A DNA stretch of 64,000 bases, taken from assembly GCF_030372765.1 (NCBI RefSeq), contig NZ_JAUCMW010000006.1, forward strand, positions 1 to 64,000, in the 5' to 3' direction. This stretch comes from Labilibaculum sp. K2S. GTDB lineage: Bacteria > Bacteroidota > Bacteroidia > Bacteroidales > Marinifilaceae. A program made the position numbers and the translations under genes. Numbering within the stretch: position 1 is the stretch's first letter; each line of letters begins with the position of its first letter. Positions 36,132 to 46,500 of the stretch are shown piece by piece. The notes beneath the pieces were generated by a model. The model did not search any database and was not told the DNA's origin. It saw nothing but the letters and a program-made list of their open reading frames with translations.

Positions 36132-36482
36132 TTATCTTGGTTGATTCATTACTCCATAAATTTTAGAACTCCATGGAGAATAATTCTTAGTAACTTTTTT
36201 AATTGTAATGATATTGCTTTCATCATCGTGATTCTGGTTAAAGTGCATATGCAAGGCCATTGCAATTGCAGCATTAACACCTCCCTCGATGCTTAAATCA
36301 TCAGTTTCAGAGTCAGATCGGCCTTCTCTCACCAACTTTTTTCTTAAGTTAAGATGTAAGAGTTTCGGCAAATTGACAAAAACAATTACCAGTAGTACCA
36401 ATGCAATAAATACAATGGAATAACCTACAATGGCAACAGTCCATCCACCTTGACTTCCTATAGATAAAATATTCATCAACAT
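36132..36482 (-). CDS. OadG-family subunit of the Na+-translocating decarboxylase
   Basis: The 116-residue protein has one membrane helix (about 14-38, VAIVGYSIVFIALVLLVIVFVNL) and a cytoplasmic tail that includes DLSIEGGVNAAIAMALHMHF and KVTKNYSPWSSKIYG, the latter a conserved W-containing end found in Bacteroidota OadG/MmdD proteins. It anchors and assembles the carboxyltransferase on the beta subunit. The tail lacks the Pro-rich stretch and terminal zinc ligands of Klebsiella OadG. It lies between mmdA and the biotin carrier gene. Confidence 0.88.
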   Translation of the reverse strand: MLMNILSIGSQGGWTVAIVGYSIVFIALVLLVIVFVNLPKLLHLNLRKKLVREGRSDSETDDLSIEGGVNAAIAMALHMHFNQNHDDESNIITIKKVTKNYSPWSSKIYGVMNQPR

Positions 36483-36494
36483 AGAACGTTTTTT

Positions 36495-38051
36495 TTATAA
36501 TGGAATATTAGAATGTTTTTTAGGTGGATTCATTTGCTTCTTAGTCTGAAGAGACTGGAATGCGCGAATCACTCTGAAACGTGTATTACGTGGCTCAATT
36601 ACATCATCGATATAACCATATGATGCTGCATTGTATGGATTTGCAAATGCCTCGTTGTACTCAAGCTCAGTTTCTGCGATGAATTTTACTTTTTCATCAT
36701 CTGACAATTCAGCCATTTTTCTTCCGTGAAGTACTTCGATTGCACCTTTTGCACCCATAACAGCAATTTCGGCTGTAGGCCATGCATAATTCAAATCACC
36801 ACGAAGTTGCTTACAAGACATTACATCATGAGCACCACCGTAAGATTTTCGTAGAGTAATAGTTACTTTTGGAACTGTAGCTTCTCCATAAGCGAACATT
36901 AATTTCGCACCATGAGTAATGATACCGCCAAACTCCTGACTTGATCCAGGCAAGAAGCCAGGAACGTCAACCAAGGTTAAAATTGGAATATTGAAACAGT
37001 CGCAGAAACGAATGAATCTGGCCGCTTTTCTTGAAGACTCAATATCAAGTACACCAGCAAGGAAACTAGGCTGATTGGCAACAACACCTACAGACATTCC
37101 ACCCATACGAGTAAAACCTACGATAATATTCTTTGCATAATGACGGTGAACTTCCAGGAATTCAGAATCATCAGCAATCGTATAAATTACATCCTTCATG
37201 TCATAAGGCATGTTTGGATTTGCAGGAATGATTTCATTAAGGACATCATCCATTCTATCGATTGGATCTGAACAAGCTGCAATTGGAGCTTCTTCCAAGT
37301 TATTTGACGGCATGTAAGATAACAACTTACGAACAATCATGATCCCTTCTTCTTCATCTTCTACCATGAAGTGAGATACGCCTGATTTGCTTGCATGCAT
37401 TTTGGCACCACCAAGATCTTCAACAGAAATATCCTCACCAGTAACCGTCTTAACAACCTTAGGACCAGTTACAAACATGTATGATTTCTCTTCAGTCATC
37501 ATGATGAAATCGGTAAGAGCCGGAGAATAAACAGCACCACCTGCACAAGGACCAAAAATTGCTGAAATCTGAGGAATAACTCCAGAAGCCATAATATTTC
37601 TCTGGAAAATCTCAGCATAACCTGCCAAAGCAGTTACACCTTCCTGAATACGAGCTCCTCCTGAATCATTAAGACCCACAACCGGCGCACCCATTTTCAT
37701 TGCCATATCCATGATTTTACAAATTTTCTGAGCGAAAGTTTCAGATAACGATCCTCCAAAAACAGTAAAATCCTGAGAGAATACGAATACTAAACGTCCG
37801 TCGATTGTTCCCTGACCGGTAACAACACCATCGCCTAAAAATTTCGTTTTCTCCATACCGAAGTTAGTACAACGGTGCGATACAAACATGTCAAATTCCT
37901 CGAAACTTCCTTCATCAAGAAGCATATCGATTCTTTCACGAGCTGTAAACTTGCCTTTCTTGTGTTGAGATTCTATTCTTTTCACACCTCCGCCAAGCTT
38001 AGCCTCTGCTCTTAAATCAATTAACTTTTTAATTTTATCCTGACTAGCCAT
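36495..38051 (-). CDS. mmdA: methylmalonyl-CoA decarboxylase alpha subunit (carboxyltransferase)
   Basis: The 518-residue protein is a biotin-dependent carboxyltransferase of the acyl-CoA carboxylase beta type. It has two crotonase-like halves, with [14 protein letters not shown] and [20 protein letters not shown] (oxyanion holes) in the first and [36 protein letters not shown] plus [16 protein letters not shown] in the second. It moves CO2 from methylmalonyl-CoA to biotin, giving propionyl-CoA. The neighbouring epimerase, OadG, carrier and beta-subunit genes show that it works in a Na+-pumping decarboxylase, not only in propionyl-CoA carboxylase. Confidence 0.95.
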   Translation of the reverse strand: MASQDKIKKLIDLRAEAKLGGGVKRIESQHKKGKFTARERIDMLLDEGSFEEFDMFVSHRCTNFGMEKTKFLGDGVVTGQGTIDGRLVFVFSQDFTVFGGSLSETFAQKICKIMDMAMKMGAPVVGLNDSGGARIQEGVTALAGYAEIFQRNIMASGVIPQISAIFGPCAGGAVYSPALTDFIMMTEEKSYMFVTGPKVVKTVTGEDISVEDLGGAKMHASKSGVSHFMVEDEEEGIMIVRKLLSYMPSNNLEEAPIAACSDPIDRMDDVLNEIIPANPNMPYDMKDVIYTIADDSEFLEVHRHYAKNIIVGFTRMGGMSVGVVANQPSFLAGVLDIESSRKAARFIRFCDCFNIPILTLVDVPGFLPGSSQEFGGIITHGAKLMFAYGEATVPKVTITLRKSYGGAHDVMSCKQLRGDLNYAWPTAEIAVMGAKGAIEVLHGRKMAELSDDEKVKFIAETELEYNEAFANPYNAASYGYIDDVIEPRNTRFRVIRAFQSLQTKKQMNPPKKHSNIPL

Positions 38052-38086
38052 AACTAATTGAGTTATTATTATTTATTGAGTATTCC

Positions 38087-38491
38087 TTATTTATTGCCAC
38101 AAATTTCAGTCAGCACACGCTGAGTTGATTTTGGATGTAAAAATCCAATTTTTAAACCTTCTGCACCATTACGAGGTGTTTTATCGATTACTTCACAACC
38201 AGCTTCCTGAACATCAGTTAATGCTTGCTGAACATCTTCAACTGCGAATGCCATATGATGCATTCCTCCACCTGTTTTCGCAACAAACTTACCTATCGGA
38301 CCTTCAGGATCTGTAGATTCCAACAATTCAATTTTGGTATCTCCAACTTTAAAAAAAGCTGTTTTAACCTTCTGATCAACTACTTCTTCAACTGCATAGC
38401 ATTCTAATCCTAAGACTTTCTCGTAGAAGGGAATTGCTTCTTCTAAACTCTTTACTGCTATACCGATATGTTCAATATGGGATGGTTTCAT
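38087..38491 (-). CDS. mce: methylmalonyl-CoA epimerase
   Basis: The 134-residue protein is a vicinal-oxygen-chelate (glyoxalase-like) dimer subunit: HIEHIGIAVKSLEEAIPFYEKVLG at the start, KIELLESTDPEGPIGKF, GGGMHHMAFAVEDV and GLKIGFLHPKSTQRVLTEI, with metal-binding His and Glu residues in the expected places. It interconverts the R and S forms of methylmalonyl-CoA, linking B12-dependent methylmalonyl-CoA mutase to the decarboxylase encoded downstream. It is the first gene of the operon, 35 bases before mmdA, with a good promoter. Confidence 0.95.
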   Translation of the reverse strand: MKPSHIEHIGIAVKSLEEAIPFYEKVLGLECYAVEEVVDQKVKTAFFKVGDTKIELLESTDPEGPIGKFVAKTGGGMHHMAFAVEDVQQALTDVQEAGCEVIDKTPRNGAEGLKIGFLHPKSTQRVLTEICGNK

Positions 38492-38518
38492 TATAGATAT
38501 ATTTTAAATTAAAGGTTA

Positions 38519-38549
38519 CAAAAATATCGATTTGAAAAACGGTAATCAA
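38519..38549 (-). promoter_or_regulatory. promoter of the mce-mmdA-oadB operon
   Basis: On the minus strand a TTG (38547-38549) and TATTTTTG (38519-38526) lie 20 bases apart and match the Bacteroidota consensus. The -7 element ends 27 bases before the mce ATG. Confidence 0.65.
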
Positions 38550-38775
38550 TGATCTGTAACATTATAAAAGTTGTTTTTCAACATGTATTAAAAACTGCAA
38601 GTTCTCACTTTCCTCCTAATAATCAAACAAATAACAAAAAAACTACTTTCTTAAATTCTTATTTAGAAATCACATCAGTGCAAACCTTTGCATAATTAAG
38701 TGAATCCATATAACACTTCCTGCATTTGCGAGATCAAAGAAAATCTCTTTTCCGATAAAACAGAAATATATTTTG

Positions 38776-38886
38776 CTATTCCTCAACATATCTGAACACA
38801 GAAATATTTTCATTGTTTTTTAGGCAATCGGGACAAAAATCAAACCCGCAGATGACCGGATGCTGCAATTCCTTTTTGCATTCAAA
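38776..38886 (-). pseudogene. zinc-ribbon-like gene remnant
   Basis: The minus frame reads FECKKELQHPVICG then FDFCPDCLKNN and ends at a TAG after FRYVEE. This is the second half of a CxxC...CxxC zinc ribbon. The codon where the first cysteine of the leading CxxC should stand is TGA, preceded by TAG, and no start codon is available. The most likely reading is a decayed small zinc-binding protein. A selenocysteine is unlikely given the second stop next to it. Confidence 0.35.
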
Positions 38887-38951
38887 TCACTAAAGAGTAA
38901 TTCTACGAGCTTAGAGGATCCATTTTGTTACATTGTATAAAGTCTTTTACC

Positions 38952-38959
38952 TATATTTG
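38952..38959 (+). promoter_or_regulatory. -7 element of the purL promoter
   Basis: TATATTTG matches TAnnTTTG, with TTG at 38933-38935 16 bases upstream. It lies 53 bases before the purL ATG. Confidence 0.6.
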
Positions 38960-39012
38960 CATTTTGAAACCGGTTTCAACCATTATTATAAATTTCATAA
39001 GTAGACTCTAAG

Positions 39013-42000
39013 ATGATACTATTCTTCAAAAAAGACGAAGTACACTTTGTTATTCAGACAACTAACCAATTGAATGTATTGGATTTTGAAAAGCTTTCCT
39101 GGCTATTCGGAGATGCCAAAAAGATTCAAGAAGATGAGATAGAGGGATTTTTTATTGGCCCAAGAAAGGAAATGATTACTCCTTGGAGTACAAATGCTGT
39201 TGAAATAACCCAAAACATGGGAATTTCAGGAATTTTGCGAATTGAAGAATTTCATAAAGCGGAAAACGAAAAAGCAGCATACGATCCTATGCTGCAAGCT
39301 TCCTATAAAAAAATTGATCAAGACATCTACACCATTGAAAAGCAACCTGAAGCAATTGTAAATATTGAAAACATTGCTGCATACAACCAAAAAGAAGGTT
39401 TGGCTCTTAGCAGTGAAGAGATTGATTATTTAAATGGAGTTTCAGAAAAAATAGGCAGGAAATTAACTGACTCCGAAGTGTTTGGTTTCTCTCAGGTTAA
39501 TTCGGAACACTGTCGTCACAAAATATTTAACGGAGTGTTTGTAATTGATGGTGAAGAAAAAGAATCTTCACTTTTCCAGTTGATTAAAAAAACCTCCCAA
39601 TTAAATCATAACAGAATTGTATCTGCCTATAAAGACAATTGTGCGTTTTTAGAAGGACCTAAGATGGAACAATTTGCTCCTGTTACTCATGATAAAGCAG
39701 ATTTCTTTCAAACCAAAGATATTAACACTGTAATTTCGCTTAAAGCGGAAACACATAATTTCCCAACTACAGTTGAACCATTTAATGGAGCTGCAACTGG
39801 AACCGGAGGTGAAATCAGAGATAGAATTGCAGGAGGAAAAGCGTCAGTTCCTATGGCAGGAACAGCTGTTTACATGACTTCCTATCCTAGACTGGAAGCT
39901 TCCCGTTCATGGGAAAATGCTACTGATGCCAGAAAATGGTTGTACCAAACTCCTGAAGAAATTTTAATTAAAGCATCGAACGGAGCCAGTGATTTCGGAA
40001 ACAAATTCGGTCAGCCTCTTATTTGTGGTTCTGTTCTTACTTTCGAACACTTCGAAAACAATAAAAAATACGGTTACGACAAAGTAATCATGCAGGCCGG
40101 AGGAATTGGCTATGGCAGATTCGAACAAGCTCAAAAAGATGTTCCTGAAAAAGGCGATAAAGTAATTCTTTTAGGTGGTGACAACTACAGAATTGGAATG
40201 GGCGGTGGAGCTGTTTCATCTGTTGCAACCGGTGAATTCACAAACTCTATCGAGTTAAATGCTGTTCAACGTTCAAATCCTGAAATGCAAAAAAGAGTTT
40301 GCAATGCGATTAGAGCAATGGCTGAAATTGACGAAAATCCTATTGTTTCAATTCATGATCACGGAGCGGGTGGACACTTAAATTGCTTGTCAGAATTGGT
40401 TGAAGAAACCGGTGGTAAAATTGATTTGAATGCTCTTCCTGTTGGTGACCCTACCCTTTCAGCTAAAGAAATTGTAGGTAACGAGTCTCAGGAAAGAATG
40501 GGATTGGTTATTAAAGAAAAAGATGTTGCGCTTTTAACGCGTATCGCAGATAGAGAAAGAGCTCCTATTTATCAGGTTGGTGAAACAACCGGTGATATGA
40601 GATTCACTTTTGAGGATAAAAAAACAGGACAAAATCCAATTGATCTTGGTCTTTCTGAAATGTTTGGAAAACCACCAAAGACAGTCTTAACGGATTCAAC
40701 TTTAGATGAGAAATTTGAAGCTGTTGAATACGATACCAATAAAATAGAAGAATACATTGAAAATGTTCTTCAATTGGAAGCTGTTGCCTGTAAAGATTGG
40801 TTGACCAACAAGGTTGACAGATCGGTAACCGGTAAAGTTGCTATGCAGCAATGTGCTGGTCCTCTTCAATTGCCTTTGAATAATCTAGGTGCTGTAGCAA
40901 TTGATTTCCAAGGTGAAAAAGGAATTGCAACCTCTATTGGTCATACACCAATTGCTGCTTTGGTAAATTCCGAAAATGGCAGTCGCCTATCTATTGCCGA
41001 ATCATTAACAAATATGGTTTGGGCTCCAATTGAGCAGGGACTTAAAGGTGTTTCATTATCTGCAAACTGGATGTGGCCTTGTAAAAATGCCGGTGAAGAT
41101 GCCCGTTTGTATCAGGCTGTTCAGTCAATTAGTGATTTTGCCATTGAATTGGGAATCAATATCCCAACAGGAAAAGATTCACTTTCCATGACCCAAAAAT
41201 ATGGAAAAGACGATGTTGTTTATTCTCCTGGAACAGTTATCATTTCAACTGTTGGCGAAATAACCGACATTAATAAAATGATTTCTCCGGTACTGAAGAA
41301 TGAAGCTGGTTCTCATTTAATATATATGGATTTCTCGAAAGATGATTTCCAATTGGGAGGAAGCAGTTTTGCTCAGATCGTAAATAAATTAGGAACACAG
41401 ACTCCTGATGTTAAGGATTCAAAATATTTTGCAAAAGCATTTGAAACTCTTCAGCAATTAATAGTAAATGGCAAAGTACTTGCCGGTCACGATATTTCGG
41501 CTGGTGGTATGATTACCGCATTGTTGGAGATGTGTTTTGCAGACAACAGACTTGGTGCTGATATTGATCTTTCATCGATTGACGAAAGCGATTTGGTTAA
41601 AGTATTGTTTAGCGAAAACCCGGGTGTTATTTTCCAGGTGAAAGAACTTGAAACTATTTCAAAGGATCTTGCCGGTAAAGGAATTAAATTCCATGTAATT
41701 GGAACTCTCGGCAAAGCCGGAAAAATGCAAATATCAAAAGATGATCAGGTTCTTAATCTTGATATCGCCTCCTTACGTGATCTTTGGTTCAAAACTTCTT
41801 ATCTTTTGGATAGAAGTCAATCAGGCAAAGAATTGGCTTTGGAAAGATTCAAATCTTACAAAGAGAATGAACTGGAATTCAAATTCGATGAGAACTTCAC
41901 AGGGAAATTTAAACAATTCGGAATTGATCCAAAAAGAAAAGAAAAATCAGGTGTTAAAGCCGCTATTATTCGTGAGAAAGGTGTAAACGGAGATCGTGAG

Positions 42001-42702
42001 ATGGCCTGGATGATGCATTTGGCAGGAATGGACGTTAAGGATGTTCATATGACTGATTTGATTGCCGGACGTGAAGATTTATCGGACGTGAACATGATTG
42101 TTTTTGTTGGAGGCTTCTCTAACTCCGATGTGTTGGGTTCTGCAAAAGGATGGGCCGGAGCATTCCTTTACAATGAAAAAGCTAAAAAAGCTCTTGATAA
42201 TTTCTATGCTCGAAAAGATACTTTAAGTCTTGGAGTTTGTAATGGATGTCAGTTAATTTCTGAACTGGGATTAATTTATCCTGATCATGAAAAACATCCA
42301 AAACTTCTTCATAACGAATCACACAAATTCGAATCGGGATTTGTAAGTGTATCAATTCCAGAAAATAACTCAATTATGCTTTCGTCTTTGGCCGGAAGTA
42401 AATTAGGTATTTGGGTTGCTCACGGGGAAGGTAAATTTGATTTGCCATACGGACAAGACAAGTATCAGATTCCTATGAGATACAATATTGATCAGTATCC
42501 TGCCAATCCAAACGGCTCGCCATTTGCAACGGCTGCAATATCATCAAATGATGGCCGCCATTTAGCAATGATGCCTCACCTGGAAAGAGCAACTTACCCT
42601 TGGAACTGGGCTCATTACAATGAGAACCGTATTGATGACGAAGTTTCACCATGGATTGAAGCATTTGTGAATGCGAAAAAATGGATCCTGGAACACAAAT
42701 AA
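39013..42702 (+). CDS. purL: phosphoribosylformylglycinamidine synthase (full-length)
   Basis: The 1229-residue protein is the large single-chain type of FGAM synthase, step four of purine synthesis. It uses ATP and glutamine to convert FGAR to FGAM. An N-terminal PurS-like domain and linker are followed by two AIRS-like halves (SQVNSEHCRHKIFNG, AETHNFPTTVEPFNGAATGTGGEIRD, HDHGAGGHLNCLSELVEETGG; second half GKDSLSMTQKYG, GHDISAGGMITALLEMCF). A C-terminal glutamine amidotransferase domain carries the nucleophile in LGVCNGCQL and the His-Glu part around HLERATYPWNW. It is a single gene with a clear terminator. No purine riboswitch was recognised upstream. Confidence 0.98.
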   Translation: MILFFKKDEVHFVIQTTNQLNVLDFEKLSWLFGDAKKIQEDEIEGFFIGPRKEMITPWSTNAVEITQNMGISGILRIEEFHKAENEKAAYDPMLQASYKKIDQDIYTIEKQPEAIVNIENIAAYNQKEGLALSSEEIDYLNGVSEKIGRKLTDSEVFGFSQVNSEHCRHKIFNGVFVIDGEEKESSLFQLIKKTSQLNHNRIVSAYKDNCAFLEGPKMEQFAPVTHDKADFFQTKDINTVISLKAETHNFPTTVEPFNGAATGTGGEIRDRIAGGKASVPMAGTAVYMTSYPRLEASRSWENATDARKWLYQTPEEILIKASNGASDFGNKFGQPLICGSVLTFEHFENNKKYGYDKVIMQAGGIGYGRFEQAQKDVPEKGDKVILLGGDNYRIGMGGGAVSSVATGEFTNSIELNAVQRSNPEMQKRVCNAIRAMAEIDENPIVSIHDHGAGGHLNCLSELVEETGGKIDLNALPVGDPTLSAKEIVGNESQERMGLVIKEKDVALLTRIADRERAPIYQVGETTGDMRFTFEDKKTGQNPIDLGLSEMFGKPPKTVLTDSTLDEKFEAVEYDTNKIEEYIENVLQLEAVACKDWLTNKVDRSVTGKVAMQQCAGPLQLPLNNLGAVAIDFQGEKGIATSIGHTPIAALVNSENGSRLSIAESLTNMVWAPIEQGLKGVSLSANWMWPCKNAGEDARLYQAVQSISDFAIELGINIPTGKDSLSMTQKYGKDDVVYSPGTVIISTVGEITDINKMISPVLKNEAGSHLIYMDFSKDDFQLGGSSFAQIVNKLGTQTPDVKDSKYFAKAFETLQQLIVNGKVLAGHDISAGGMITALLEMCFADNRLGADIDLSSIDESDLVKVLFSENPGVIFQVKELETISKDLAGKGIKFHVIGTLGKAGKMQISKDDQVLNLDIASLRDLWFKTSYLLDRSQSGKELALERFKSYKENELEFKFDENFTGKFKQFGIDPKRKEKSGVKAAIIREKGVNGDREMAWMMHLAGMDVKDVHMTDLIAGREDLSDVNMIVFVGGFSNSDVLGSAKGWAGAFLYNEKAKKALDNFYARKDTLSLGVCNGCQLISELGLIYPDHEKHPKLLHNESHKFESGFVSVSIPENNSIMLSSLAGSKLGIWVAHGEGKFDLPYGQDKYQIPMRYNIDQYPANPNGSPFATAAISSNDGRHLAMMPHLERATYPWNWAHYNENRIDDEVSPWIEAFVNAKKWILEHK

Positions 42703-42722
42703 TATCAATAACTTAAATATAG

Positions 42723-42753
42723 AATACCTCCTTTTCAAGGGGGTATTTTTTTT
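42723..42753 (+). terminator. terminator after purL
   Basis: AATACCTCC pairs with GGGGGTATT across a 7-base loop, followed by a T run. Confidence 0.85.
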
Positions 42754-42822
42754 GCCGGTGAGCGAAGTAAAAACTATTGCTTTTTTTCATAACTTGTGAC
42801 AACTAACAAAATCACAACTTAT

Positions 42823-43236
42823 ATGAAACATTTTTTACCCCTTATTGCCATTCTGGGATTAACATTAGCGTGTGCCCCACCTAATAAACTTGCTTCCGCT
42901 GAAAAAACGCAAGACCCAATCCAAAAGGAAAAACCAATTCACATTGAAAAACAAATTGCCCCTGGTACTTGTTCTCTTGTAATAAGTGACTTTAAATTTT
43001 TATCAGAGAACAATAAATTCCTGCTAAACGGAAAAGTAATTTCCATAAAAGCTTATGGTGCAGGCTTTATTTCAACTTTCGAAAAGGAACAAAGCATTCA
43101 AATAAAAATTACAGAACAACAATTTATTGATTTGAAATCTGCAAAAAGCATTTCTTGTTTAATATCCAGCATCGAAGGAGTGCACAACACGCCCCTTTAC
43201 AAACTGGTAGATTATAAATCAGAAATAAAACAATAG
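42823..43236 (+). CDS. small lipoprotein of unknown function
   Basis: The 137-residue protein starts at ATG 42823. A GTG nine codons upstream is in frame but would spoil the signal peptide. The signal ends in a lipobox (LGLTLAC; Cys about 17), so it is a lipid-anchored envelope protein. The mature part has a Lys/Pro/Gln-rich linker and a single beta-rich domain (APGTCSLVISDFKFL...NGKVISIKAYGAGFISTF...IQIKITEQQF). Two cysteines (in GTCSL and ISCLI) could form a disulfide. I do not recognise the family. It lies between purL and the giant secreted protein. Confidence 0.75.
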   Translation: MKHFLPLIAILGLTLACAPPNKLASAEKTQDPIQKEKPIHIEKQIAPGTCSLVISDFKFLSENNKFLLNGKVISIKAYGAGFISTFEKEQSIQIKITEQQFIDLKSAKSISCLISSIEGVHNTPLYKLVDYKSEIKQ

Positions 43237-43509
43237 GATTAATTTCAATTTAGTCCTTACCTTATAACTATTGGTTCCTGGAATACAGGAGAACTGCCCC
43301 AATTGGACTTTGGAATTCAGTTCTGCTTGTTAATTAAATGATTAAAGCCATGAAAAATCTCCAACTTAATAAGGAAACTTAATTTGCAGGTATTCTGCAT
43401 TATAATAATCAAAACATATGAAACGTCCATGTATAAAGCTTTCTGCACACAGGGAGATGGTTGCAATCTGAGTGTTCCATGTGACAAATAAAAATCAAAT
43501 TATAAACAG

Positions 43510-46500
43510 ATGAAATCAATTTTCACCATATTACTCGCATTAGCGATTTCCTTTACAACGCATGCTCAAAACAAAGGATTAACAGCAAAGAAGCACTCAA
43601 ATATTGGAGTGAAGGATATTGTGATAACAGAAAAAACGTACAACGAATTAACCAATAGAACACTAAACAAAAGAAAGCTGGCTAAAATTGCTGATAAAGA
43701 AGCAGGAAAGCCAAAACGGGCCGATGATCCTATCGCAAGAGCCCAATACGAAAGAAATATATTAAAAAATCCTCTTACGGGACAGATCCCTTTTAACATT
43801 AAAGAACTGGAAAAGGCATATGTCCTTTCCTCAGCCTCAGGTTTACAGAGCAGATTAAAAACAGGAGGCTTAAGCTATACCAATAGCGGACCAAGAAATG
43901 TTGGCGGAAGAACCAGAGCTTTGGCTGTAGACATGGCAAATGAAAACACAATACTGGCAGGAGGAACAACCGGCGGAATGTGGAAATCAACGGATAACGG
44001 AGCTAGCTGGACTCGCACAACAAAGCTTGAAGACCACCCAAGCGTAACTTCGATTGCGCAAGATCCTGCCAATACATCAACTTGGTATTATACCACCGGA
44101 GAACTCATTGGGTCAGCAGGTACAGATGGTGCCCGATACCGGGGAAATGGTCTGTTTAAATCTACCGATAACGGCGACAACTGGACATCTTTAGCCTCTA
44201 CCGCATCCAACACATCTGAAATATTTGATGCTTTTGATTATGCCTGGAATATTTGCGTTGACCCGAACAACAGCGATGTATATGTTGCAACTGCTGATGG
44301 TATTAAACGTTCTACAGATGGAGGAACTACATGGACTGATGTTATCGCGTCAGATTCCTATTACGAAGACATTATCTGTACTCCAAGCGGGATTAAGTAC
44401 GCTTCTTTAAGTGCCGATGGTACAACAAAAGGAATCTACAGATCCTCAACGGGAAATTTAAATGAATGGGAAGACATTACTCCAAGTGGATTTCCTGCAA
44501 GTTATAACAGAGTGGTACTTGCACATGCACCAAGTAATACGACCAATGATATTGTTTATATTTTAGGTGAAACAATAGGAGCAGGTTTTCAAGATCACAG
44601 TTTTTGGAAATTGACTTATAATTCTTCAGCAGCAAGTCCGGCAACATGGGTAGACCGGTCGCAAAATCTACCGGAAGGTGGCGAGGGAGACACAGATGTA
44701 AATGGTTACGACTCTCAGGGTTCTTACAATATGGTAATAAAAGTTGCTCCGGATAATGAAAATATGGTTTTTATCGGCGGAACTAATCTGCTTCGTTCCG
44801 ATGATGCTTTTGCTGCAAAAGCAAGTCCTTTAAGTGTTGGGAAATCGACTGATGAATCAAAAACCTACTGGATTGGAGGCTACGCTACCGAAAATAATAT
44901 TAGTCAGTATCCAAATCATCATCCGGATGTACATGCATTAGTATTTAAAAATGATCATGCAACCTTATTATGTGGTCACGATGGTGGTATAAGCATTACG
45001 AACAACTATAAACAAACCGACGATACATTTTCTGAACCAGAATCGGAAGGAGACAAAAGCATGCCTGTTGATTGGGAGTTTCTTAACAATGGCTACCTAA
45101 CAACACAAGCTTATACAGTTGCTGTCGATAACGACATAAGATCAAACAAAGTATTACTTTCCGGATTTCAGGACAACGGTACCTGGCTTGCTGAAACTTC
45201 CGATTCAGATAAAGATTGGTTAGCCTGGGGTTCTGGTGACGGCAGTTACTGCAGTATTTTTAATTTGGGCAACAGCCTGCTCACCTCATCGCAAAGCGGC
45301 ACCACCTACCTTGAAGATAACGTTACTGATGAAGCAAATTACTATTGGACACGTGTCGATCCTGAAGGAGCAACCGGACAATTGTTTATCAATCCTTTTG
45401 TGGAGGATGCCAACAACAGTGAAATTTTATACTATGCTGCAGGACAATACATCTGGAGAAATTCCAATGTATTTGAAATTCCAAAACTACAACCCAATGA
45501 AGCCAATATAAATTGGGAAAAACTAGATATTTCAAAAGCAACCGGAACTGTTTCAGCTATGGAATCTTCTACCTACCCATCTCATATTTTGTATTATGGA
45601 ACTTCGGCAGGAAAAGTATATAAAATTGAAAATTCTCACTCACAATGGGCAAAGAAAACGGACATTACAGGAACAAATATGCCATCTGGTAATGTAATAT
45701 CTATTGATGCTAACCCTCTAAATGCAGATGAAGTATTGGTCGGATTTTCCAATTACGGAATTGAAAGTATCTTCCTTACAAAAAATGGCGGAGTTAATTG
45801 GACTGCTGTCAGTGGAAATTTAGAAGAAATAAATGGTGAGAATAATGGTCCGTCTGTAAGATCGGTTGCATTTATGGTTTCGCCTACAGATACTACTTAT
45901 TATGCGGGTACCAGTACCGGTTTGTACAGTACAACAAAGCTTGAGGGAAGTTCTACTATCTGGACACAGCAGGCAATTAACCAAATCGGAACCAGCGTTG
46001 TTTCAATGATAAAAGCCCGTAGAGATGGATTCTTTGCTGTTGCAACTCATGGTAATGGGGTATTTACTGCAGATGATGATTTTAGCTCGGTGGCTCCTGT
46101 TGCATTAATTGGAATGACAAAAGATTCTGTGCAAATTGGAGAATCGGTTGATTTCATGAACCGAAGTATTGGCGATGGGTTTACCAAATGGGAATGGACT
46201 TTTGAAGGAGCAGAAACAACTACTTCTGCCGACGAACATCCCCAGGCAATTGTCTACAAAACTCCCGGCGTTTATCCAGTGACATTAACTGCAACAAATG
46301 CAGCAGGTACAAATACTCAAACAATTGCTGCTGCAATTATTGTAAAAACTGTTGGTGCTAAATTTACCGCCAGTGCAACAAATGTTAATATTGGTACGCA
46401 AATTACATTTACCGATCAGACCATAGGAACTCCCACTTCATGGAACTGGAGTTTTCCGGGCGGAACACCTGATAGTTCAACAGAACAGAATCCAGTTGTT

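Larger units (their letters stand above)
38492..39012. other. divergent region between mce and purL
   Basis: The 521 bases hold the mce promoter at the left, the purL -7 element at the right, and between them a minus-strand zinc-ribbon-like remnant (38776-38886). A different minus frame across about 38660-38815 reads plausibly for some 45 codons (MKIFLCSDMLRNSKIYF... to ...QRFALM). This supports the idea that a small gene has decayed by frameshift here. Confidence 0.4.

Noticed and set aside
38776..38886. Selenoprotein with TGA read as selenocysteine in a UxxC motif
   Set aside because: A TAG codon stands directly before the TGA and there is no start codon, so a decayed gene is the simpler reading; kept only as a testable possibility.
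43237..43509. Possible riboswitch or small RNA in the 273-base gap before the giant secreted protein
   Set aside because: Only a 7-base inverted repeat (AGAACTG/CAGTTCT) was found; no consensus of a known riboswitch class could be matched.
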